Source: Chloroflexota bacterium
GTDB lineage: Bacteria > Chloroflexota > Dehalococcoidia > Lucifugimonadales > Lucifugimonadaceae
Direction: 5' to 3'
DNA: 10,114 nt
NCBI GenBank assembly: GCA_016210435.1
Contig: JACQUF010000155.1
Location: forward strand, 1 to 10,114
Below, in pieces: positions 1-5,386 of the stretch. The stretch's first letter is position 1. Each line of letters opens with the position of its first letter. Below the pieces are notes generated by a model. It did not search any database. It was given only the letters and a program-made list of their open reading frames with translations, and was not told where the DNA came from. The position numbers were made by a program, and so were the translations under genes.

Positions 1-155
1 CCAAGGACCGGTGTTGAGTTCCTGCTGACCATGACGTTCAGTTTCCAGAACGGCAGGAACCGGCTCTCAGTCCGGCGGGCGGCGGCTTCGATCCATAGCG
101 GGTCCCGGCGCACAGCCTCGGCGCGGTCAAACGGATTTCCGGAAAACGTGTGCAA
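1..155 (-). CDS. nudC: NAD(+) diphosphatase (NADH pyrophosphatase) N-terminus, partial
   Basis: Only the first ~51 codons are present; the gene continues off the left edge. NudC hydrolyses NAD(H) to NMN(H) and AMP and can remove NAD caps from RNA. The readable start is HTFSGNPFDRAEAVRRDP, followed by SRFLPFWKLNVMV and then TPVLG. This matches the NUDIX-like N-terminal domain of NADH pyrophosphatases (S-G-N-P-x-D-R, then R-x-D, then an x-F-L-P-x-W strand). No other start fits: two tandem TTG codons (156-158 and 153-155) precede the conserved HTFSGNP. I chose the second because GAGGG at 162-166 then lies 6 bases upstream; the first would leave only 3. The zinc-binding cysteines and Nudix box would lie outside the window. 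The ribosome-binding site comes from the edge of a short repeat (159-222). The identification is a family match made by eye. Confidence 0.8.
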   Translation of the reverse strand, partial: MHTFSGNPFDRAEAVRRDPLWIEAAARRTESRFLPFWKLNVMVSRNSTPVL

Positions 156-158
156 CAA

Positions 159-222
159 CTGCCCTCACCCTCGCCCTGGTTCGACAGGCTCACCACAGCG
201 TCTCCCGGCGGAGAGGAGACGC
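159..222. repeat. Short interspersed palindromic repeat upstream of nudC
   Basis: The gap between nudC and the ceramidase-like gene begins with CTGCCCTCACCC, then a GTTCGACAGGCTCACC segment, then a perfect hairpin. GCGTCTCC (198-205) pairs with GGAGACGC (215-222) across a 9-nt loop. Words of this kind (CCCTCACCC, TTCGACAGGCTCA) are typical of intergenic REP-like repeats in high-GC bacteria, and relatives occur at 7081-7143, 8826-8836 and 9306-9330 in this window. The left edge, read on the minus strand, supplies the nudC Shine-Dalgarno site. The remaining bases up to 286 hold an 11-bp palindrome GGATAGTATCC (233-243) and no gene. Confidence 0.55.
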
Positions 223-286
223 ACTCCTTGCCGGATAGTATCCATCACCGGCCTGCAAAGCGCTGACCTGGGCGCAAAAAGGACGG

Positions 287-1663
287 TCATTCCCAGAGGT
301 CCTGGACTGCCCGAACGCAGGCATCGACGAGCTGCGTGTCCGCCCCGGCGCGGAACGGTGTCGTACGCGGCTCATAGCCGCCTTCTTCGTACGCCTGCGC
401 GGTCGGCACGTAGGCGAACAGCCCGTTTGTGTACCCGCAGAAGACCGTGTGCGGCGCGTTCGACTGCTCCTTCACGGATACCCCGATTTCAGCAAATGGC
501 TCGGCCGGCACGCCAACGAGCGCGGTCGAGCCCAGCCGCACCGCCTGGATGTGTACCGCGATCGTGTCCTGCTGCGCCATGCGCGCCAGGTTGCGACGGA
601 TCCATGAGCGCTTGGCCGCCATTACCGCCGCCTTGACCGCGGCGGCGGCACCCTTCTCTCGTGCTGTCTGCAGGTCCGCCTTCAGCCGGTCAAATTCTGC
701 TTCGATTTCAGCAACCGGCGGAAAATCGCCTGCCGGGAGATCGACCGTACGCGTGATGACCTTCAGGGTGTCGTCCGGCTCCCCCAACGGCTCGCCGGCA
801 TACATTCCCAGATCGGCGCCCGACCCGACGATTTCAACGAGCCGTTCCTTTCGAGGTACCGGATCGATGTTCATCCGGACACGGGCCGCTTCGAGGCCCA
901 GGCGGCGTCCAAGCTTGCGTGGTGCCTCGATGTCGCCCACAAAAGTGACCACCGGGCCCTGGTTTCCGGCCGCGCCCTGAAGAAACAGGCACAATCCGCC
1001 GACGTTCATCTCGACCGTCCGCCGCATGTGCCCGGGGTAGTCCGGCGACAGCATACGGTTTGCCGGCCCAAGGATCGTGGGGTGACATGCGTAATTGACG
1101 AGCGTCGCCACGGGCCCGCCATCGAGATCATCGATCGCGACCACGAGGACCTGCCGGTCCGAGAAGCCGTCCCAGTTCCGCCCGGTGAACACGAAACCTT
1201 TCTCGGTCCTCGGCCTTCGGTTGACGTTGATCGCGCAGGACCCGCTGCCCGTGCCGACGCGCACCGGGCGGGCAATGGATTTCGCTTCCGCGGCCGCCCT
1301 GGCAACCGCGGATGGCAGGCTGGCCATGTACGGTTCGATCAGGTCGGCGCCGCCGATAAGGAACGTTCCCGGGAACTCCGCTGCGGCGTGGGTGTGGGTG
1401 GCGGACAGCCAAACATTGGCCCTCGAAATGCCGGTGCCGTGCTCTACGGCCTGACGCAAGTTGCCGTCGAGGTCAGATGGAAGAAGCAGGATGTCGATAT
1501 CGACGATCACGCATTCGGTGGCCCCGTCGGTCACATACAGCGCGGTGACGTAGAACGGCATGTCCACGCCTTCCGCCCTCTCGTGGGTCGCCGCCCCCCA
1601 ACCTGCATGAGCGATCCCGATTGGTGGCGTGATGTCGACCCGGCCGGTCCCCGCCTTGAGCAT
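287..1663 (-). CDS. Neutral/alkaline ceramidase-like protein (PF04734-type N-terminal domain)
   Basis: This 458-residue protein resembles the N-terminal catalytic domain of neutral/alkaline non-lysosomal ceramidases, zinc amidases that cleave N-acyl sphingosines. Family signatures run in order: TGRVDITPP (6-14), a THTH histidine pair (89-92), NYACHPTILG (190-199, His194), SPDYPGHMRR (206-215), LFLQGAAGNQGP (226-237), GVPAEPF (384-390, Glu388) and GYTNGLFAYVP (410-420), then a tyrosine- and glutamate-rich stretch to 431. Likely zinc ligands by analogy are H90 or H92, H194, E388 and one of the late tyrosines. True ceramidases carry a nucleophilic Ser in a G-D-x-S-P-N type loop; here that loop reads GAAGNQGP, so ceramide hydrolysis is doubtful. 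At 458 residues it is much shorter than the ~650-residue ceramidases and lacks their C-terminal domain. I see no signal peptide. ATG is preceded by AAGGGG at 7 bases. It lies 21 bases downstream of the SDR stop, so they are probably co-transcribed. Confidence 0.82.
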   Translation of the reverse strand: MLKAGTGRVDITPPIGIAHAGWGAATHERAEGVDMPFYVTALYVTDGATECVIVDIDILLLPSDLDGNLRQAVEHGTGISRANVWLSATHTHAAAEFPGTFLIGGADLIEPYMASLPSAVARAAAEAKSIARPVRVGTGSGSCAINVNRRPRTEKGFVFTGRNWDGFSDRQVLVVAIDDLDGGPVATLVNYACHPTILGPANRMLSPDYPGHMRRTVEMNVGGLCLFLQGAAGNQGPVVTFVGDIEAPRKLGRRLGLEAARVRMNIDPVPRKERLVEIVGSGADLGMYAGEPLGEPDDTLKVITRTVDLPAGDFPPVAEIEAEFDRLKADLQTAREKGAAAAVKAAVMAAKRSWIRRNLARMAQQDTIAVHIQAVRLGSTALVGVPAEPFAEIGVSVKEQSNAPHTVFCGYTNGLFAYVPTAQAYEEGGYEPRTTPFRAGADTQLVDACVRAVQDLWE

Positions 1664-1684
1664 CTCGTAACCCCTTTCGCGTCT

Positions 1685-2485
1685 TTAGTAGTAGATGGCA
1701 GAGCCCACGCCACCCCCGGCGACGATCGCATCCCCGTTGATCGCAACCGACTTCGGCGACGCCAGAAAAGCGACGACATTGGCGATGTCCGAGGCGTCGA
1801 TGATCCGGCCAAGCACATTGTTCCGGGCCATTCGCCGCTCGACCTCCTCCGGCGTTACCCCTTCCGTCTGTGCGCGCCGCTCGATCACGCGAGGCGTTGC
1901 TTCCGTCCGAGTCGTTCCCGGGTGGACAACCGTCACATTGATTCCGTGCGGGCCGAGCTCGTTGGCAAGGTTCTTGGTCATGGCCGAGACCGCAACGTTG
2001 CGCATGGACCCGATGGTCGATCCGGCGTTGCGGGCGGCAAGGCCGCTTATGTTGATGATCCGGCCCCATTTCTGCCGGATCATGTGCGGCGCAACCGCCT
2101 GCGCGCAGCGCAAATACCCGAGCACTTTCACGTTCATGTCCTCGTTGAACGCCTGCTCCGTTATCTGATCGAGGGCGGGCACGGCGCCCTGGCCGCCGGG
2201 GCGTGCAGCGTTGTTCACGAGGATATCGACGCCGCCAAGGCTCTTGATGACCGCATCGACCATCTCGCGGACCGATTCGGTCGATCCAGTATCGGCGACG
2301 ATCGGAAGGATACGGCGGCCCGTTTCTGAGGCCAGTTCCCGCGCGCTTGCCTCGAGCGGCGCCCGGTTGCGCGCGCAGATTGCGACGTCGCAGCCCTCGA
2401 CCGCGAGAGCCCGGGCGATCGCCTTGCCGATCCCCCGGCTGGCGCCGGTCACGAGCGCGCGCTTGCCGCGGATCTCGAGGTCCAT
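1685..2485 (-). CDS. SDR family NAD(P)-dependent oxidoreductase, atypical active site
   Basis: A 266-residue protein with a classical short-chain dehydrogenase Rossmann fold. It has TGASRGIG (13-20) for NAD(P) binding, NNAA (91-94), the N118 region, GRIINISG (141-148), ANELGPHGINVTVVHPG (174-190) and a late VAFLASPKS segment. Aligned by eye on FabG, the catalytic Ser, Tyr and Lys fall on G148, G159 and N163, so the usual S-Y-K residues are missing although the fold is intact. It may bind a nucleotide without normal redox chemistry, or belong to an SDR subgroup with a different catalytic arrangement. The start is the ATG at 2485, where the family N-terminus begins and AGAGGAGAGG sits 5 bases upstream. 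The frame stays open for another 91 codons upstream, but that stretch is unlike a protein. It is followed by the ceramidase-like gene. Substrate unknown. Confidence 0.88.
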   Translation of the reverse strand: MDLEIRGKRALVTGASRGIGKAIARALAVEGCDVAICARNRAPLEASARELASETGRRILPIVADTGSTESVREMVDAVIKSLGGVDILVNNAARPGGQGAVPALDQITEQAFNEDMNVKVLGYLRCAQAVAPHMIRQKWGRIINISGLAARNAGSTIGSMRNVAVSAMTKNLANELGPHGINVTVVHPGTTRTEATPRVIERRAQTEGVTPEEVERRMARNNVLGRIIDASDIANVVAFLASPKSVAINGDAIVAGGGVGSAIYY

Positions 2486-2502
2486 GTCGCCTCTCCTCTG
2501 AC

Positions 2503-2538
2503 GCCGATGCTGTCGGCATCGGCCATCCCGATGCCGAC
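2503..2538 (-). promoter_or_regulatory. Two mutually exclusive hairpins in the SDR leader
   Basis: In the leader of the SDR gene, read on the minus strand, three related segments follow one another. GTCGGCATCGG (2538-2528) pairs perfectly over 11 bp with CCGATGCCGAC (2522-2512). Part of that second segment (GCCGATGC, 2523-2516) pairs perfectly over 8 bp with GCATCGGC (2510-2503). The middle segment can therefore join only one partner. The second hairpin ends about 5 bases before the purine-rich Shine-Dalgarno at 2490-2498. This is the geometry of an attenuator or translation switch, but at DNA level it could equally be two overlapping operator dyads. Function is inferred only. Confidence 0.45.
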
Positions 2539-2598
2539 TCGGGAGCGGCGGGGATTTTCGCAGAAAGTGAGAACGCGCACCCTGCGCGCGTAGAGATT

Positions 2599-2682
2599 CT
2601 GTCGCCCTGAGTCCACCTGAGGCGGACGAAGGACCCGTTGGTCCAGCTGACCGTCCCGGCGCAGCCGGGCTCAGAGTGACAG
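2599..2682. repeat. Palindromic intergenic repeat (REP-like)
   Basis: An 84-bp element bounded by inverted ends: CTGTCGCCCTGAG (2599-2611) and CTCAGAGTGACAG (2670-2682) are complementary at 11 of 13 positions. Inside are GGACC-CGTT-GGTCC (2631-2644) and CCCGGC-GCA-GCCGGG (2655-2669). The CCCTGAG...CGAAGGAC wording resembles the common 'CCTGAGCCTGTCGAAGG' intergenic repeats. It lies between the SDR leader and the stop of the next upstream gene, so it could end or stabilise that gene's transcript. Confidence 0.5.
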
Positions 2683-2693
2683 CCGCTGGAGGG

Positions 2694-2987
2694 TCAGGCG
2701 GCGGCGCGCATCTGGCGGACGGGCGACGGCTGGAGCCCTCGCCCGTAGATGCCGGCAACCTTGCGGATCATGCGGGGGTTGCCATAGAACAGCAGTTCAA
2801 TTACCTGGAGAGGCGAGACGCGACCGAGTGGCTTTACCGCGGCGTCGATGAGGACTCGCAGTTCACGCCGGGCACGGACTCGGGCAAAGATATCGACAAA
2901 TGGCCTGCAGCCGTCGGGCAGGAACTGGTTCGCCAAACCGTGGACGACGTCTCGAAGCTGGTCGATGGTCCGGTATGTGATTTCCAC
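2694..2987 (-). CDS. Hypothetical protein, 97 aa
   Basis: I do not recognise this protein. The reading frame opens with GTG at 2987, with a weak CAGGGC about 6 bases upstream. It encodes a mixed alpha/beta-looking chain: ITYRTIDQLRDVV (3-15), a basic stretch around 37-44 (RVRARREL), a hydrophobic LQVIELLFYG (59-68), and a basic C-terminus. There is no signal peptide or clear membrane helix. The opposite strand is also open across this stretch (2676-3146), so coding on this strand is chosen mainly for its more protein-like composition and for the operator-like array upstream at 3048-3093. The frame is open for a further 12 codons upstream without a good start, so a decayed gene is possible. 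Confidence 0.4.
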   Translation of the reverse strand: MEITYRTIDQLRDVVHGLANQFLPDGCRPFVDIFARVRARRELRVLIDAAVKPLGRVSPLQVIELLFYGNPRMIRKVAGIYGRGLQPSPVRQMRAAA

Positions 2988-3047
2988 GTCTTTGCCCTGA
3001 ACAATTACTCGGTTGAGAGTCCTGATTCAAGGTTAAGACGATACGTG

Positions 3048-3093
3048 TTACAGGTGTCTTACGAATCCGTAAAAAGCGCGTTACATGTTGTAA
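3048..3093. promoter_or_regulatory. Phased array of TTAC/GTAA half-sites (operator-like)
   Basis: In the gap upstream of the 97-aa gene there are two perfect short dyads: TTACG-AATC-CGTAA (3059-3072) and TTACA-TGT-TGTAA (3081-3093). An extra half-site TTACA lies at 3048. TTAC half-sites begin at 3048, 3059 and 3081, which are 11 and 22 bases apart, about whole helical turns. This is typical of sites for dimeric helix-turn-helix repressors (TetR-like operators often look like TTACG-n-CGTAA). No regulator gene is recognised next to it. A larger dyad, GAATCCGT (3063-3070) and ACGGATTC (3103-3110), overlaps the array. Confidence 0.45.
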
Positions 3094-3108
3094 AAAAGAC
3101 GCACGGAT

Positions 3109-3450
3109 TCAGGCACGTGCAATCAGAGCAGCATCGAGCGACGTGATTTTGCGATCGGCGAAATGCAGCGCGCCGCCGAGCCTGGTGAGGCCCCAGGCGA
3201 TCGCCGCGGCGAGTCGATCGATGGATGAAATGAAGCCCCGGTAGACGATGGGACCGGAAACATGGCGACGACTTTGCTCGAGCGCTGAGGCGCCGCCGGA
3301 AACCGCGGACGCGACCGCGCGGACGATGCCCCTGACGAGGCCGGTGCCCAGCGCAATGAACAAGATCGCGGCACGTCGCGCGAGCTTGCCCGTCGTCCGC
3401 AGGTGATCGCCCCACGAGGCAGCCGATGCGATCGCGTACGCAGTAGTCAC
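3109..3450 (-). CDS. Small membrane-associated hypothetical protein, 113 aa
   Basis: Function not recognised. The chain has a hydrophobic helix AILFIALGTGLVRGIVRAVAS (about 28-48), a basic linker, and a second amphipathic, alanine-rich stretch (about 78-93). This suggests one membrane span plus a peripheral helix. The start is GTG at 3450 with no convincing Shine-Dalgarno; no better in-frame start exists nearby. It lies 99 bases downstream of the 106-aa gene and shares with it an early LFI-x-LG motif followed by arginine-spaced hydrophobic residues, so the two may be diverged paralogues in one operon. The gap between them holds a strong hairpin. Confidence 0.5.
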   Translation of the reverse strand: MTTAYAIASAASWGDHLRTTGKLARRAAILFIALGTGLVRGIVRAVASAVSGGASALEQSRRHVSGPIVYRGFISSIDRLAAAIAWGLTRLGGALHFADRKITSLDAALIARA

Positions 3451-3473
3451 GATTGGGAGGGGCCCTGCGCGCC

Positions 3474-3510
3474 TGGGCCCGCCGCCGCGGCGCCGCGGTC
3501 GGCGGGCCCA
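3474..3510. other. Very strong 37-nt hairpin between two small membrane-protein genes
   Basis: TGGGCCCGCCG (3474-3484) pairs perfectly with CGGCGGGCCCA (3500-3510). The enclosed bases contain a perfect 14-bp palindrome, CCGCGGCGCCGCGG (3485-3498). The stem is almost all G and C and has no T-tract on either side, so it is not a standard Rho-independent terminator. It could slow ribosomes or polymerase, protect the upstream half of the mRNA, or be a repeat. Confidence 0.6.
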
Positions 3511-3549
3511 GCAATGCCTACTTCAAACTCAGGGAATAAAGTCCCCGGG

Positions 3550-3870
3550 TTATGCTTCGACCTCGGCGAGATGGCGCAGGAACTCGTCCGCGGTCGTCGT
3601 GGCCTGGCGCGCGAGCACGGTAGCAATCGACGCCACTCGCAACACGATCGACACGCTGAGCCAGGCAACCGTGGTCGGAATGCTGATGTAGGCCTTGGCG
3701 TTCGCCTGAAGGGGGCGGATCCCCTCTTCGCCGCGTTCGGCAAGGTTGACCACCAGCCTGTCCAGCAACTCCGCCGCGATGCGAACCGCCAACGTGAATA
3801 CCCGGCCGAGATTAATGAAGAGCAAGGCGACGCTCTTCGACAGATCGCCAACGCGTTCAGCCCAAGTCAT
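3550..3870 (-). CDS. Small membrane-associated hypothetical protein, 106 aa
   Basis: Function not recognised. It starts at ATG 3870 with a good AGGAGG 8-9 bases upstream. Two hydrophobic segments are visible: VALLFINLGRVFTLAVRIAA (about 14-33) and ISIPTTVAWLSVSIVLRVAS (about 62-81). They are separated by a charged linker with NLAERGEEG (42-50), and the C-terminus is acidic. The layout fits a small two-helix inner-membrane protein. It precedes the 113-aa protein on the same strand and shares the LFI-x-LG motif with it. A probable promoter lies about 220 bases upstream. Confidence 0.65.
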   Translation of the reverse strand: MTWAERVGDLSKSVALLFINLGRVFTLAVRIAAELLDRLVVNLAERGEEGIRPLQANAKAYISIPTTVAWLSVSIVLRVASIATVLARQATTTADEFLRHLAEVEA

Positions 3871-3882
3871 CGAATGAACCTC

Positions 3883-3999
3883 CTACTTTCGCTGGCCTAA
3901 CCGTGCACAGAAATCGGCGCCTGGGAAAGGCCACCGACGGTTCCCCCCGTCCGGCCGATATCCCGGCGATTCCTGATGCCAAACCCGAACGCCATACAT
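3883..3999 (-). CDS. Possible small ORF (38 aa) in the leader of the 106-aa gene
   Basis: An ATG at 3999 opens 38 codons (MYGVRVWHQESPGYRPDG...) ending in a TAG at 3883-3885, just before the AGGAGG that serves the 106-aa gene. Ending there would allow translational coupling. Support is weak: the site before the ATG is poor, and a 38-codon open frame is easily found by chance in GC-rich DNA. Function unknown; possibly just leader RNA. Confidence 0.2.
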   Translation of the reverse strand: MYGVRVWHQESPGYRPDGGNRRWPFPGADFCARLGQRK

Positions 4000-4090
4000 G
4001 ACGCTCACTCTGATCGCTGTTCGCGGAGGTCGATCACAACGAGGTGCTGAACGCGCGCTATGCGGTTGTCATTCCTCCAAGGCCGGGCGG

Positions 4091-4099
4091 ATTCTAGCA
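4091..4099 (-). promoter_or_regulatory. Extended -10 promoter for the small membrane-protein operon
   Basis: The 3871-4192 gap carries TGC-TAGAAT on the minus strand, a good extended -10 element. No proper -35 lies 17 bases upstream; a TTGACC at 4105-4110 is only 8 bases away. Transcription would begin near 4084 and give a leader of about 210 nt before the 106-aa gene. The leader contains GGAGGAATG followed by a 4-codon frame (MTTA) and the weak 38-codon ORF. The rest of the gap, up to 4192, shows only a small GCGCG-ATT-CGCGC hairpin (4142-4154) just after the hydrolase stop, possibly a weak terminator. Confidence 0.4.
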
Positions 4100-4192
4100 T
4101 AGGGGGTCAAGGGCTGGCGGTTTTCGAAATCCGTAGCTGAAGCGCGATTCGCGCCGTTTCCTGAACCGATTATTCCTGAATCCGTCGGGCGG

Positions 4193-5383
4193 CTACTGGG
4201 AAGCGGCCGTGGTCAGGTAGCGGCTGAGGGCCGATTCGTAGCGCGCCGGGTCAACGTTCCACGATCCAACGTGGGTAGCGTCCTTGAACGGCACATAGGT
4301 AACGATGTCAGAGCGCCGCAGGGCGAATTCTTCGCTAATCGATATCGGCACCGTCTCGTCGGCGTCGCCGTGGAATAGCAGCACCGGGTCCTGCAACTGG
4401 CCAACGCGATCGAGATAGTCGAGCGCCTTCCAGTCGACGTTGTACCGGATGCTCGCGATCCACTTTGCTGCGTCTGCGACGACACCGGGCAGATTCCGGT
4501 CCCGTGCCGCGAGGTCGATGGTCTGGCTGAAATCGAGCATCGGGGAATCCAGGACCAGGCCAACGACCCTGTCTGCGAGCGGCGACTGGTACATGAAGCT
4601 GGCAACTATTCCGCCGCCCATGCTGAAACCGACCAGCACGATGTCCGTGGCGCCGTGATCAACGGCATACTGGACGCCGGCTTCGACGTCTTTCCATTCG
4701 GTTAGCCCGAACTGGTAATACCCCGATGGATCCTCAGGAACGCCGTCGTCGTTCCGGTACCCGAGGACCAGCGCTGGAAGCCCGGCGCCCGCAACAGTGC
4801 GCAACGCCCTCAGCGCCTCCTGCTTTTCACCCCGGCGTCCGTGAACCATGATCGCCCACGTATCGTCCTTACCGGGAACATACCAGGCAGGCAGATCGCC
4901 GATCTCCGCTTTCAGTCGGACCGTTTCAAAAATCAGGCCATGAGCCGTTCCCGGGTCTCCAGGAAAAGCGGCCTTGTCGATGCGCACCAGGTCCCCGGGG
5001 TCGATCGTCCCCTGGACGATCTCAAAGCTTCGGATGACCTCCGACTCTCCCCCGAACTTGATGTCGCGGATCAGTCCGAACCCACGTGGACCCTCCAGGC
5101 CGAAAGTCCCCGGGTCGTCGAGATGTGTGTCGCCGGCGATCCGCACGAGCCTGATTTCGGCCGGGCTCTGCGTGATGCTTTCGACTCGCAGCTCGCGCTT
5201 GTGAGGCTCGCGGTCTACCCTCAGGGCGCCGCTTTCAATCTGCCCCGCGTAGTACCAGGCCACGCCCATGAACGCTAAGCCGAACAGCACGAGGAGCACA
5301 AGGACGCCCGTAATTAGGCGGTAACGCAGCCCAGAGCCTGATGCGGCCCGGGAACGCCCCGCGGTGGTCGCCCGACCAGCCAT
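4193..5383 (-). CDS. Membrane-anchored alpha/beta hydrolase
   Basis: A 396-residue serine hydrolase. A basic N-terminus is followed by a single membrane helix (about 22-46), so the catalytic domain is probably anchored and periplasmic. Hydrolase landmarks are MVHGRRGEKQ (179-188, oxyanion region), the nucleophile elbow VGFSMGGG (251-258, Ser254), FHGDADETVP (337-346, Asp342 as acid) and DATHVGSW (368-375, His371). All three triad residues are present. The region between the membrane helix and the hydrolase domain (about 50-165) is an unassigned N-terminal extension. GGAG lies 7 bases before ATG and sits within the last codons of the preceding gene; only 3 bases separate that gene's stop from this start. 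Pairing with a CDP-alcohol phosphatidyltransferase suggests a lipid or envelope substrate such as an acyl ester. The exact substrate is unknown. Confidence 0.88.
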   Translation of the reverse strand: MAGRATTAGRSRAASGSGLRYRLITGVLVLLVLFGLAFMGVAWYYAGQIESGALRVDREPHKRELRVESITQSPAEIRLVRIAGDTHLDDPGTFGLEGPRGFGLIRDIKFGGESEVIRSFEIVQGTIDPGDLVRIDKAAFPGDPGTAHGLIFETVRLKAEIGDLPAWYVPGKDDTWAIMVHGRRGEKQEALRALRTVAGAGLPALVLGYRNDDGVPEDPSGYYQFGLTEWKDVEAGVQYAVDHGATDIVLVGFSMGGGIVASFMYQSPLADRVVGLVLDSPMLDFSQTIDLAARDRNLPGVVADAAKWIASIRYNVDWKALDYLDRVGQLQDPVLLFHGDADETVPISISEEFALRRSDIVTYVPFKDATHVGSWNVDPARYESALSRYLTTAASQ

Positions 5384-5386
5384 GAT

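Noticed and set aside
31-636. Plus-strand open frame of 201 codons at the left edge
   Set aside because: It runs antisense to nudC, across a repeat and into the ceramidase-like gene, with Arg/Pro/Ala-rich low-complexity translation.
1028-2329. Long plus-strand open frame (433 codons) antisense to the ceramidase-like and SDR genes
   Set aside because: It spans two well-supported minus-strand genes and their junction, is rich in Arg, His and Asp, and shows no family motif. It is a GC-rich antisense shadow.
1473-2519. Minus-strand open frame of 348 codons overlapping the SDR and ceramidase-like genes
   Set aside because: It is the alternative frame of both real genes, very rich in Arg and Gly, with no recognisable domain.
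2676-3146. Plus-strand 156-codon open frame opposite the 97-aa gene
   Set aside because: It runs through the operator-like array and the end of the next gene, and its composition looks like an antisense frame. It is not fully excluded because the minus-strand gene is itself weak.
3474-3510. Rho-independent terminator between the two small membrane-protein genes
   Set aside because: The stem is strong, but neither strand has a T-tract after it, so it is listed as a hairpin of unknown role.
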